64,000 bases of DNA, from positions 6,242,186-6,306,185 of the forward strand of contig NC_134936.1 in NCBI RefSeq assembly GCF_051020765.1. Direction: 5' to 3'. The notes below the pieces were generated by a model. That model did not search any database, was not told the origin of the DNA, and saw only the letters and a program-made list of their open reading frames with translations. Shown piece after piece: positions 23,183 to 34,467 of the stretch; the first letter of the stretch is position 1, and every line of letters starts with the position of its first letter. The stretch comes from Lasioglossum baleicum. Lineage: Eukaryota; Arthropoda; Insecta; Hymenoptera; Halictidae. The position numbers and the translations under genes are program-made.

Positions 23183-23365
23183 TTAACACAAAACGTACCT
23201 CGACCCGTCAATTGACCGGTTCTAGATTTTTTATTTCACAATTAATGAAATTATAAAGATGCGTTCATTAGAGAAATGACTTAATAAATATATTTATTAG
23301 AGCACGTATTATAATAAGAATCGCGCGAAGTCTAAATAAATTAATTCTTGTCATTTTCGTAAAAT
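23183..23365 (+). mobile_element. Left half of a TTAA-type MITE
   Basis: Begins TTAACACAAAACGTACC followed by the 'gtcaattgaccgg' motif typical of one end of the family at 21199-21668. The opposite end (ctcggtaggtttagtgttaa) appears only at 27538-27559. The block 'aagtctaaataaa..aat' is present here (23328) and again near 27488, so a segment of about 4.1 kb separates the two halves. Confidence 0.6.
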
Positions 23366-23511
23366 TTGTAGATAGAATAAATTGGATACACAAAATTGTA
23401 CTAATACATCAGCGTTAATAAATAAATTATTTACGTAAACTATACAATGTTTTACAAGTTATAAAAATTCTTTAATGCCAAGCTTTTAATTTTCACTGCA
23501 TTTTGATGGAG

Positions 23512-25267
23512 GGGTCATTCCATGCCAACTCGATCACTTTTTGCAGGCACCAGCGTCGATTTTGTTCTAAATGAAATATGTTGTAGTCCATGTAAAATTA
23601 GGGGGGATTTAAGTCATCATTTTGCCGGTTTCGAATTTTTTTAGAAATGGCAGGCCTTCAAAGTTTTCAATTTTTGCCCATTTTTGGCGAAAACGGGCCT
23701 CACTTACGAATTTTTATCTCAGGAACTGTTTGTCCGATTGAGCTATATTTTTTTTCATGCCTCTCTTAGCTATATTCATTTAGTGTAGAAATTGATCGAA
23801 CCTGAGCGCCGTGAAAATAATTACCATTCTTTCAAATAGTACGATCGTGAAAATACCTCCTTTATATTTTTTTTTTGTTTTTACAAAATGTTGTTACAAA
23901 ATAAATGTTTCAACCTCGAAAATCAACTTTATAATGTCGAAAAATTTAAACAAATTCTTTTTTACGTTTTTCTCAATGAGGGGCCAGAATGATTTAAATT
24001 TTGAAAGAAATATGGTTAATTCCTTTAAAATGAGCCCTTGAAAAAGATGGAGCCACAGAAATTAGCGTCACAATGAGCTGTTAAAGGACGCCGTGTACCC
24101 CCGTTTCAGGTGAAGACGAGTCGAGCGCACTGCTATTGTGATCAGTTGTCTATATCGCTGGTCTCGAGAAAATACCAGCAGACTGTATACGATTAAATAA
24201 CCCTATTTATACCTCAAGAACAATATTAGTAACCACTCTTGGCCAACAACACCTTTTTAATCATGACTTCATTTATAGATATTAGTTTTTATACGAATTT
24301 TATATGTTCTACGAAAAAGATGTCGTTACTCAATGGAAGCCACGAGAAGGTGGTGGTTTTCTTCCATCGGGGAGGGATAAGGAGAGTTTATGGTAAGAAG
24401 TATGGATAGGAACATTGCCATATTGGGGTAGACTTAAGGATTATGGAAAAAATATAAGAAAAACTATTTCATTACACTAAAAACAGAGCCATCGTTATCG
24501 CAAGAGCAAGTTTTGCATAGCAGTTCTTTATTCGATAATGGGGTAAAGCTATGAAAGCACCTCTAGTGCCTCTAATTGGTAATCCTGTTGCAAAGCGAGC
24601 TCGTAAACAATCAGCATGTTTGTTATTATAATCAAGAGTGGTTACTAATATTGTTCTCCAGGTATAAATAGGGTTATTTAATCGTATACAGTGTGCTGGT
24701 ATTTTCTTGAGACCAGCGATATAGACAACAGACCATAATAGCCGTGCGCTCGACTAGTCTCTACCTGAAACGGGGGTACACGGCGTTCTTTACCAGCTCA
24801 TGGTGACTCTAATTTTTGTGGCTCCATCTTTTTCAAGAGCTCATTTTAAAGGGGAAACTTCAAGGAATTTAACCATATTTTTTTCAAAATTTAAATAATT
24901 CTGGCCCCTCATCGAAAAAAACGTAAAAAGAGAATTTGTTTAAATTTTTCGATATTACAAAGTTGATTTTCGAGGTTGAAAAATTTATTTTGTAATAGCC
25001 CAATTCTTTCCGAATAAAACAAAAAAAAATATAGCTCAATCGGACAAACAGTTCCTGAGATAAAAATTCGTAAGTGTGAGGCCCGTTTTCACCAAAATAG
25101 GCAAAAATTGAAAACTTTGAAGGTCTGCCATTTCTAAAAAAAATTCGAAACCGGCAAAATGATGACTTAAATCCCCCCTAATTTTACATGGACTACAAAA
25201 TATTTCATTTAGAACAAAATCGACGCTGGTGCCTGCAAAAAGTGATCGAGTTGGCATGGAATGACCC
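23512..25267. mobile_element. 1.76-kb foldback element, GGGTCATTCCATG ends
   Basis: Very long inverted arms: GGGTCATTCCATGCCAACTC at the left mirrors GAGTTGGCATGGAATGACCC at the right. The mirror symmetry continues inward for more than 600 bases ('cctgaaacgggggtaca', 'ggtataaatagggttatt'), leaving a loop near 24244-24636. The 4-mer GGAG flanks both ends (23508-23511 and 25268-25271), suggesting a 4-bp target duplication. It has no transposase. The superfamily is undetermined; 4-bp duplications occur in Sola and Chapaev-like groups, among others. Confidence 0.85.
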
Positions 25268-25271
25268 GGAG

Positions 25272-25795
25272 ATAATGCGATTATTCTAAAACAAGTTATG
25301 CATTTAAATGTGCCATTTATGTAAGAATACAGTAAGCGAAAAATAACCTGGATAATATAAGCGAAATTTATTACGTTGTTTGGATCCAATCGATGATAAT
25401 AGACATATTATGTTTCGTGGCTGGAGGCCAAAAGGGGTTCAGCTCAACGTAGAACGGTTCAGATTCAATTTAAAGTATTCCGGAAGTGATCTGGCCAAAC
25501 CATGAAGAGGATTCGTATGATACCACTAATACGGCTAATAACTTTTTAAAAGGATACAAGCAAGAATGTTACACGTTGATTAACTGCAGAATTTTTCGTA
25601 TAATAACAAAGTATTAAACATCTCGATAATTACAACATATTTTTGCACAAGAGGAAGATTATCTTGCATGATTAAAACTTAGATGATCAATAATACCATG
25701 TTCATCATTGCTACTAATCTTTCTCTTTTTTCCACCTCTTACTCTTATACATTTATAATTCATAATTACACTGTACTTTGTGTTTCAATTGTAAA
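25272..25795. other. No recognised feature
   Basis: AT-rich sequence between the foldback and the 41-bp array. Confidence 0.4.
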
Positions 25796-26290
25796 ATCGA
25801 ATTACATGGTAATTTAATTGAATAAAAGACCAGAACTACAAATTACATCATAATTATATTGAATAAGAAACCAGAATTACAAATTACCTTGAAATTTAAT
25901 TGAATAAGAAACCAGAATTACAAATTAGATTGTAATTTAATTGAATAAGGGACCAGAATTACAAATCACCTAGTAATTTAATTGATTAACAGACCAGAAT
26001 TACAAATTACAATGTAATTTAATTTAATAAGAGACCAGAATTACAAATTACAATGTAATTTAATTTAATAAGAGACCAGAATTACAAATTACAATGTAAT
26101 TTAATCGAATAAGAAACCAGAATTACAAATTACATTGCAATTTGATTGAATGAGAAAGCCGAATTACAAATTACATGGTAATTAAATTGAATGAAGTGAC
26201 TGAGAATTTCGAATTACAAAATAATTGAATACAATGTAATTGAATTATTTTGTAATTATAATTCGTGATGTAATTCAATTACAATTCAAC
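25796..26290 (+). repeat. 41-bp tandem repeat
   Basis: About eleven copies of a 41-base unit containing GAGACCAGAATTACAAATTA and 'gtaatttaattgaataa'. The most regular copies lie near 25990-26110; the array becomes a TAATTGAATT low-complexity run at its right edge. Confidence 0.9.
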
Positions 26291-27489
26291 ACAACTCTGT
26301 GTGGCCATGCTGTACAATGCATAACTACTGGAGAAAAGGGTAGAATAAAGTCACCATTTGTTATTTATTTCCTTAAAACTGGACGGTACTTCTCTGGATA
26401 GATATAAATCGTGTACGATAAAGAACCTTTTTTTCGGAATACACCTGGCTTTTTTCTAGCATTTTTCCACACGGTTGACATTTGTACGATTTTTCAATAG
26501 GTTTTAGTCACGGTTATACGATTTTCCAAACAGATTTTATTTGCATTGGCACAGTTTTTTTTTCACGCGTGAAAAAGTGTTTCTGGTCCAGTTGCAAGGA
26601 ACCGAAGTTGTTTTATTGTAAGCTGAAATCGTTGATGAGTGAATGTGAATTTTCGGACAAAAATATTTCTTCCGTTCATCTTCCTCAACACACACACATT
26701 TAATCACTTATTATTATTTATTATTATTTTACCTATTATTTATTAACAACTTATTCATTCTTCCGTTACCTCATTTAATGATAATATGAGGGTAGACACT
26801 CTTTAACTTTACCATTTTGTTTCTCGGTTCTTCATTTAGATATTGAGATGATAAAAAACGAAAGTAGCCGAACTTACCTCCTGCATTTCATATATTTCTT
26901 TCACTATTTTTAGCAAATTATTAACGCTAACCGTACCGGGTAAAAATGTCCCACGTAACACTTTTCACGATTATTCGTGAAAAATATTTTAAACAAAAGT
27001 TGATCTAAATCATAGCAATAAAAAAAGTTCGAATTTTCTTTTTAGTATTGTCAAGGCTATCTTCATTTTTTTAAATGGCACTTGGTATTTTTGACTTAAC
27101 AGTATTATAGCCCGTATCAAGACGAATTCAACGACTTAGTATACTATGACCTTCGGATGACCTTGAAGTAGCATTTTAAAAAATAAAGGTGACCTTGGCA
27201 ATAGTTAAAAAGAAAAATTTCGAACTTCTTTTATTGCAATGTATAGCCAATCGAAAACTTTTAGTATTTTCTCGACAATTCTCTCCGATCAAATGCAATT
27301 TTTGCAAAAATGTCTTTCCACATCCAGTAGTAAACTAATTGCTCTAGCTTCCCAAAAAAAAGTTTAAATCGCATAGTCCAATATTTAAAAAGTTATGGTG
27401 TTGTTAAGTGTCCGAATATTAATAGGAGTCACTGTATCTTTAGTGGAGCACATATGTATTACAATAAGAGCTGCACAAAGTCTAAATAA
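26291..27489. other. AT-rich with Tc1-like repeat fragment
   Basis: 26482-26703 is an open frame without a family signature. 27060-27430 shares blocks with 11820-12060 ('tagtaaactaattgctct', 'gtccga/gttcgaa') and so belongs to the same Tc1-like repeat. No gene is called. Confidence 0.4.
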
Positions 27490-27559
27490 AATCAATCTTG
27501 TCATTTTTATAAGGAAACATGTACCAGTTATTTTTAAGGCTCGGTAGGTTTAGTGTTAA
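27490..27559 (+). mobile_element. Right end of a TTAA-type MITE
   Basis: Ends GGCTCGGTAGGTTTAGTGTTAA, matching the distal end of the copy at 21199-21668, with TTAA at 27556-27559. It is probably the partner of the left half at 23183-23365. Confidence 0.6.
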
Positions 27560-28163
27560 AGTCGTATCTATAGTCGACAATCGGCGGTATTTTTAATCGT
27601 ATGGAAAACATACTATGTACTTCTTACTTCACATTATTGATTTACACATGTAGCTCAATGAAATAAAGTTAGCACAGCGAGTACTACCATAAGGGCAATA
27701 TCTACATGTATACCATTACTTGTAGTAGAATATTTCGAAATTGCTCCCCAGTATAAATTTCTTAACATGAAGCAGATATTTAGTATACATATAGACATAT
27801 ACATATGGCATACATGTTATGGGAGGCGTTAAGGGGTCAACAACCGAACGTACTGTTATCCGAAGTGTCTCCTAGCAACATATACGTTCTGCTGTTGCAA
27901 ATATTTAGTATTTGCATGTACGTATTATACACCTTCTTTTGTTCGATCGAATAAATCCTGATTACAAGAATAGACCACGCTGATTAAAATCAACAATTTC
28001 AAAACGTTCGATTTTGGAGAGTTAACTCTCTCTTCCATTAAATATATCATCTTGAAAATACATATGTTTGGACAGCTGCAAGCTAATCCGATTAAAATTT
28101 GCAAAGCTAGATTAAGATCGAAAAACGAATTGATGGAATAACCGAAGGGAACGTAAAACTTTG
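27560..28163. other. No recognised feature
   Basis: AT-rich sequence. The minus frame at 27925-28188 has no family signature. Confidence 0.35.
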
Positions 28164-28696
28164 AACTTACTTTCTTCCTCGAAATCATAATTTAAACTTG
28201 GTAAAAATTAAAGCTTTAGAGAAAAGGAACCTCCAGTAAATTAGCCATATTTTTGACAATTATCTATACATCAATAGCATATCAATTACCACAGTTTAAA
28301 ATGAATTTTATCGCAACATGGAATATTTTTCATGAAAATGTTAACCTATGTATTTGCAAAAAAATTCAAAATATAAAAATAGCATTTTAGTTTGTGAAAA
28401 TTGTGGTAATTAAACTTTCTTTTTTCGAAACCATAATTTGAACTTTTAAGTAAAAATTATAACCCTTGAAAACTGGAGCCTTCAGTAAATTGGCGATATT
28501 TTTTTGACAATTATCTATATCCTCTTATGTAAAAATTAGGAGGGTTTCTGAAATTAGTAGCATATCGATTACCACAGATTAAAATGTATTATCCCAATAT
28601 GGAATATTTTTCATGAAAATGGTTTCATGAAAATTTATTTGCAAAAAAATTCAAAATATAAAAATAGAACTGTAGTTTGTGAAAATTGTGGTACTT
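28164..28696 (+). repeat. Tandem duplication, about 248-bp unit
   Basis: Two diverged consecutive copies starting 'aacttactttcttcctcg' (28164) and 'aactttcttttttcg' (about 28413). Both carry 'ttgacaattatctat', 'tggaatatttttcatgaaaatg' and 'gtttgtgaaaattgtggta'. The second copy has an extra segment near 28514-28555. Confidence 0.85.
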
Positions 28697-29204
28697 ATCG
28701 TCTACATCGATACTATTATTCAATCATACAATAAACTATTTAATTATTTAAATACTAGTTACTAATGTAACTGCTAATTTATATACTATTTAAATTTTCT
28801 TTTGTCCACCACTGTAAATGTGAAATACATTCTAAATATGTGAATTAAATGGATATGAATTACTAGTAAATATATAATATACACATACATACATAATATA
28901 TGCACTGCTCAAACACATTCAAATGACAGATCCATAAGCTGTCGCTACATGATACGTATTAAATGCAGATCTCTGTCCACTGGTCCGAACATTTCATTAT
29001 GTTTACGTAAACCATGCAATATCGTGATAAACAGAATTACATTTTAGAGATATGTTGCTCTCTATCAAAGGATGACAGTAAAAGATACCAGTGCAAAGAA
29101 ATCATCATAATAATTTGATGCATTTAGCACATTAAACTATGCGAGTGATACTTCAAAGAACCTTGAGCATTTTTGCAATTAATTATTTTGTTCCATTGCC
29201 ATGG
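28697..29204. other. No recognised feature
   Basis: AT-rich sequence up to the left boundary of the large inverted repeat. Confidence 0.35.
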
Positions 29205-29209
29205 GTATT

Positions 29210-29412
29210 TAGACAGCAGATCTTTATGCAAAATAAAAATTTTCTAGCAGAATTGCAACATACTGGAATGAAATAGAAATTTATTTTCTCAATACGTTTA
29301 ATAGGTTCAAAATAATGTAGCAGTATCTTTCAATTCATGTAATGTGTTTTTATCGTTTTAAATTACACCTAGTACTCATTTTTATAATAAATGCATAAAG
29401 ATCCGCTGTCAA
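29210..29412 (+). mobile_element. hAT-type MITE, TAGACAGCGG variant
   Basis: Ends TAGACAGCAGATCTTTATGC and ...GATCCGCTGTCAA. Its mirror partner is at 36286-36490. The two were copied together as part of the large inverted repeat, so they represent one insertion event. Confidence 0.8.
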
Positions 29413-29797
29413 GCAATATCTTAGAAAATTTACAGGACTGTGTTCTTAAGTTGTAGTAAGATTTTTTTTATTGTGCAATGGTAAATGTTGAAACAAATCT
29501 GAAGTATCTGTCTAATTTTTCAGAATTACCTCTCTAGTATAAATTATTGATAATGATAAATAATTTGCTCACTCTTTACTACTGTTTTCTTTATGAGTTC
29601 GGAAATTTGATCATTTTCTAAATTCAACAGGCTGTATTGCTGCTTCTATATTATTATTTTTAAAATATTTACCACATTCCGTGCCGAGCCACATTTTACA
29701 GAACTTTTCGTTCAGGCTATTTTATATTTTTATTAAAAATTTATACATATATTATCGTGAACTGTTTCACTATCTTATCGATTGACTTGTACATACA

Positions 29798-30079
29798 GGG
29801 TGTATAAAAAGTAATGGTCACCCGTTCTAGGGATGAATCTGCAATCTGCAGCTCTGAATCGGTGGACATTTGCAAAAGGAAATTGCCGCAAAATTGTTTA
29901 CACCCAAGAAAATTGTCCTTAAAGTTTATTTTTGCTTCAACACGTTCTACTCGTCGAGAAAAAAAAAAGTTTGAAAGAAGCCACATGTCGCAAACAAATA
30001 GTTATTCAGATATAACCTGTTAAAGTTTTTGCAAAATTTGATTGAGTAGAGTTCTACGTATATGTAGACAAAAGCCGAC
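29798..30079 (+). repeat. CAGGGTGT-end repeat, left arm
   Basis: The best-preserved copy of this family. It starts CAGGGTGTATAAAAAGTAAT and runs through 'ttgccgcaaaattgttta' and 'gatataacctgttaaag'. Homology with the other arm also extends to the left of CAGGGTGT, so CAGGGTGT may not be the true boundary of the duplicated unit. Confidence 0.7.
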
Positions 30080-30790
30080 TACAGTAAATCCTCTATAAAC
30101 GCAAAAGCCTCGGGAGGTTCGTTTGCATTTATCGTAGACGGACACTATTTTTTTTAGCTTGAAAAGCGGAGCCGAACGTAGCGAAGGACAGCGCGTGTAA
30201 AGAGAGACCGCGCGCAGCCAAAGCGACTGCGACTCTCCGCGTATCTTTCTTTCCCATACGCTCTCCTTGCTTGCGCCCGAAACGTTCATCGTCAATTAAA
30301 CCACTAAATACAGTTGAAACTAGAGGGTTATTGTTGCTCGCTCGCTTCGCTCGCTCGCGGGTAGCGTTGTTTTTGCTCGATCGCTTCGCGAGCTCGCGGA
30401 TAGGGCTGCTCTAGCGAAAGGGTTAGTGGTACGCATGGCTAGTAGTACCTATAGCTATTAATGTTTTTTTTTTATTTGGTGTGTGACTCTCCACGAGCCA
30501 CACAAAGAACTTCCCGATTCGTTAGTTGCAGTATATTATTATCATTATTAAGTGTACGTTTTAAGAAGATTATACATTTTCAGGGAAATTCAATAGTTTT
30601 CTACTTATCAAAATGTTTGCTATATGGCGTCGCATTAAACGAACATCGCAGGCTCGTTGCTCGCTTGGTTCCTTGTTATAGCATACTAATGTTGCAAAAT
30701 AAATTGTCTTAATTAGTTTTTCGCAAACGATACAACTCCTCATTATCCGGGTTTGCAGTATTGATCTTGGTTTTCTTCGATACTGTTAAT

Positions 30791-31250
30791 TTATAAATTG
30801 TCCCAAAATATATAAACCGCGCTCAATTTTGAAACTCTGCTCAGTGCTACATACAACATTTGTAAAGTTCGCCTTTCTGATTTTTTAAAATCCAAACATA
30901 CTTTCTCGTATGTTTGTCCCTGACTTTTATGAATCGTAATCGCTTCAGCAGGAACCACTGGAAATTGACTACGTGTGATTTGATATTTTTCCTCACACGA
31001 CATATTTACTTGATTCGATATTTTTATTATTGGTGTTAAATTTTGATCAATATTTGCATTTTTCATATAATTACGATAACGAGTTCTTACTTTCACTCCT
31101 ACTCTGGGCAATTGAAAATCTAACCACAATATAGACGGAATTTTAGTATTTTCTTGAAAAGTAATAAATTTTAATATTCCGCATGCGTGCTCCATTAACC
31201 AATCCGTTTTCAACATTAATGTTATTAATAATTATCATATAGTTTATATT
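30791..31250 (-). pseudogene. PIF1-like Helitron helicase C-terminal fragment (copy A)
   Basis: The minus strand encodes ITIHKSQGQTYEKVCLDF followed by LYVALSRVSKL, the last two conserved helicase motifs of PIF1/Helitron proteins (KSQGQT and ALSRV). Upstream, residues QFPVVPAEA precede them as in the family. The frame is broken just before CGILKFI by a 4-base insertion (the 'gcacgcatgc' region near 31185), so the preceding NNIDVENGLVNGA stretch is read in another frame. The Walker A/B motifs and Rep domain are missing. Confidence 0.88.
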
Positions 31251-31703
31251 AATTTTCAATTTAATCTCAGTTAATAATTCGTTTTGAACTGATTGTTTTT
31301 TTAAAGATTGTACTATAAATTTGAAAATGTATTCTTGGGAGTAGAGATGATTAACTCACTCTTGCATTGGGATAATTTTCGATTATTGTAAGCGGAAACA
31401 TTAGAGTGAGGTACAAAAAAAAATTTTTTTTAATTTAAAAAAAATGAAAAAAAATTTTTTGTGTAATTAAGTTTGTTTCTTCGGTGGAAACTTTCCGTTC
31501 TCTCGTATAAATTGCATTGTTGAATGAACTTCTTTCGAAAAAAACTAAAAAAACTAAAAAACTACTTGACCAAAATGGACCAAAATCTAATCAGCTCTAA
31601 GTCACAGCGGGGCACATCGATTGCATCATTCATCATCCCGATCGCGTTGTTACTTTTTCTGAAAACGTTAACGAAAAATTTGATAACATAAAAACAGACA
31701 TAC

Positions 31704-31725
31704 GCACACACACACACACACACAT
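31704..31725. repeat. CA-dinucleotide microsatellite
   Basis: A short (CA)n tract located at the same point of the Helitron as the tracts at 43994-44012 and 53361-53399. Confidence 0.85.
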
Positions 31726-32150
31726 ACGAACATTTTGCTGAAAATAGTCTAAAATGACTGCAATGACCATGAAACGTGAAGATCTGCTAAAAAACCGATT
31801 TTCGATTTTCGGGGTCATTACAATAACTTCCCTATAAAATCGGGAATTTAATTATATCGTGTTGGGTCTTAATCAGACAAATGCCACAAGTATGTTGGTG
31901 AAAGTTTCATAAAAAGGATCTTATATTGGTATTACATTGTGAGGATGCACGGGCCTTTGAACTGTGCCGACGACTGCGACTCTCCGCCTCGTATTAGCAG
32001 TGGTTCACACCGATATACCCGAGCCGAGATCAGATTACTATTTACAGTGGAGGAGGGGATATTCTTTTTGAGTTTATCGTGTATGGCCTTTTTGCATTTA
32101 TAGAAGATTTACTGTACTACAGTCCCCCTAACCGTGTCGATGAGACATAA

Positions 32151-32957
32151 TAGTCCAGTCGCCAGGTCGAAAAAAGGGCGTCTACCTGGAAAGTATTCCG
32201 AACTTAATGAAATTTTGATACGTCATTTGGGGGTACTCTGGGGACTCGAATCTGAGTTTTCGACCTCGAGGACCCTGTGCTAACTTGGGGAGGGGGGAAA
32301 AAACCACGATTTTTGTTACCTGTTTTTGGTATTTCGTCTATAACTCAAAAGCTATGGGTCCTACGAACTTTTTCTTTTCATTTTTGAAAAGAGCATTAAA
32401 TTTCCTTCATATTTCACTGTTCCAACATATTTTTTGACCCAATAGGTACCGAGAGACAGGTGTTCAAAATTAGGAAATGTTTCTCAAAATGACATTTTGA
32501 GCCTTGCAATGTAAGGTGTATACATAGTATGTAGATTATATGTATGTACATGTGTTGAAAAACTAAAATTATGAGCCAAAAACTTGCAAATTTCCTGCTA
32601 AATGTCACAATGTGTGGCTCAAAGTGTCATTTTGAGAAACATTTCCTAATTTTGAACACCTGTCTCTCGGTACCAATTGGGTCAAAAAATACGTTGTACC
32701 AGTGAAATTTGAAGGAAATTTAGTGCTCTTTTCAAAAATGAAAAGAAAAAGTTCGTAGGACCCATAGTTTTTGAGTTATAGACGAAATACCAAAAACAGG
32801 TAACAAAAATCGTGGTTTTTCCCCCCTCCTCAAGTTAACACAGGATCCTCGAGGTCGAAAACTCAGATTCGACTCCCCAGAGTACTCCCAAATGACGTGC
32901 CAAAATTTCATTAAGTTCGGAATACTTTCCAGGTAAAAGCACCTGGCGACTGGACTA
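32151..32957. mobile_element. Foldback MITE with TAGTCCAG ends
   Basis: TAGTCCAGTCGCCAGG at the left mirrors CCTGGCGACTGGACTA at the right. The arms of about 370 bases continue through 'attccgaacttaatgaaattttg' and 'gacctcgaggatcc'-type blocks to a loop near 32520-32590. The first eight bases equal those of the elements at 932 and 49522, but the rest differs, so it may be a distinct family using the same enzyme. It interrupts the left arm of the large inverted repeat between 'gagacataa' and 'cataatcgtg'. Confidence 0.85.
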
Positions 32958-33380
32958 TAACATAATCGTGTGCGTGCTTCGAGATAAACGAAATTTAAGG
33001 GGACATTCGTCGGGGCGCCTGCACCAAGTCATCGTCTCCCTGCCCATTCAGATCGTGAATTTAAAATTTATAAATACGGAAGAAACCCCCATATCCATTG
33101 TTATACATAAGAATGCTAATCCTACATTAAAAAATACTAATGTAATTTAAAGGTACTTACAAATTTTTCAGCATCTTCTGTACCTCGGACGGATCCGCAG
33201 CACGCTACCATTTATGCGAATACGTCTTAATAACTGTGAGGCACGAAACACCACAGTTCTACAAAATCACTAAACACTACACAACACGCTTTCCGGAATG
33301 GTGACAGGGGACGAGAAGAAGTTACTCCGACCACGATCAAAATAGTACTGCGATTGTCGCCTCGGTTTTTTCTTGAACGG

Positions 33381-33884
33381 TTAAGGGTGGATTTAAGTGG
33401 GGAAATGTAGCGTTTATTAATTGGACGCGAGTGTGTCGGAAAGACTTTAGGTTGAGGAGTGAGAAACACTGTCAAAGAAATTCCTTTTCGTATTGTCTTC
33501 GGTCGTCAAAAAGGCGTGATTTATGAGTGTTTGTCTGCTCGTCACTTCGGTGGGTCTGTCACACATGTCGTCCACCTGTCGGGGTTCTAATTGTCGGAGC
33601 GCGGTAGTTGTAAAGTAATCGGCCAGTTCAAAGCCGATTCGCATGCGTTTTTTGCCTGCTATACTGTCCTTTTCAGGTATATCGCCAGTAGTAGGGCCTT
33701 TGTACCCGCAGCAATTAATATGAAACAGCGGTACGCGACGGAACACAGATGATTCTCGAAAAAACAATACGTATCTCCTTGGAAACGATTTCTATTATTT
33801 CAATCGATCAGTCTTAATCGAATACATTGTATGACGGGAGGGCAGAGTTTTCGCGCGGAAATCGCGTTCAGATCGCAGAACTAT
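33381..33884. other. Spacer of the large inverted repeat
   Basis: CpG-rich sequence that has no mirror partner. The short minus frames here (33227-33475 and 33447-33767) have no family signature. If the inverted repeat was once a mobile element, this would be its only unique interior. Confidence 0.5.
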
Positions 33885-34467
33885 TTTGATCGTGGTCGGA
33901 GTAACTTCTTCTCGTTCGCTATCACGATTTCGGAAAGTGTGTTGCGTAGTGTTTAGCGATTGCGTAGAAGCGTGGTGTTTAATGCTTCGAAAATAGGCTT
34001 CGGAAGACGGGCACAGTTATTTCGACGTATTCGCGTAAGTAAACAATAGTGTGCTGTGGAGGAAGTACAGAAGATGCTAGAAAGCTTGTAAGTATATTTA
34101 CATTAGTATTCTATAACGTAGGATTAGTATTCTTACGTCTAAAACAATGGTTATAAGGTTTTTCTCTCATATTTTGCAACTGCAAATTTATCACCTGAAT
34201 GGGCAGAGAGACGATTATGGCTTGGTATGGGCCTACCAACGAATATCCCTTTAAATATCGTTTGTCTCGAAGCACGCACACGATTATGTTCTGTCTCATC
34301 GACGCGGTTAGCGGACTGCAGTAGTAGACTTTTGTCTCTATGCGTATAACTTTATACAATCAAATTTCGCAAAAATTTTAACAGCTTATATCTCGATAAC
34401 TAATTGTTTGCGACATACGGTTTCTTTCAAACTTTTTCCCTTTTCGACGAATAGAACGTATTGATGT

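Larger units (their letters stand above)
30320..31851 (-). mobile_element. Non-autonomous Helitron, copy A
   Basis: On the minus strand the 3' end is a GC-rich, GCTCGC-repeat hairpin-prone region followed by CTCTAG and then T, matching the CTRR-T rule for Helitrons. The 5' end is near TTAAATTCCCG. The empty target is visible twice (11490-11500 in reverse, 61870-61880): 'gttgaaa' joins 'ttatatcg' directly, so insertion was between A and T without target duplication. The element retains a helicase fragment (30791-31216) but no Rep/HUH domain, so it depended on enzymes from elsewhere. Two sister copies lie at 43868-45431 and 51968-53526. Confidence 0.88.
30082..32114. mobile_element. Pogo/Tc1-like element, copy 2, carrying a Helitron
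   Basis: Ends CAGTAAATCCTCTATAAACG and ...GATTTACTG, flanked by TA on both sides (30080-30081 and 32115-32116). The uninterrupted site is visible in the other arm of the large inverted repeat near 34315-34325 (TACTACTGCAG on the minus strand), which confirms the TA duplication. A Helitron occupies 30320-31851. No transposase. Confidence 0.85.

Noticed and set aside
30461..30712. 83-codon frame repeated at 45049-45291
   Set aside because: It is opposite to the helicase strand in the Helitron 3' region; its repetition only reflects that the Helitron copies are related.
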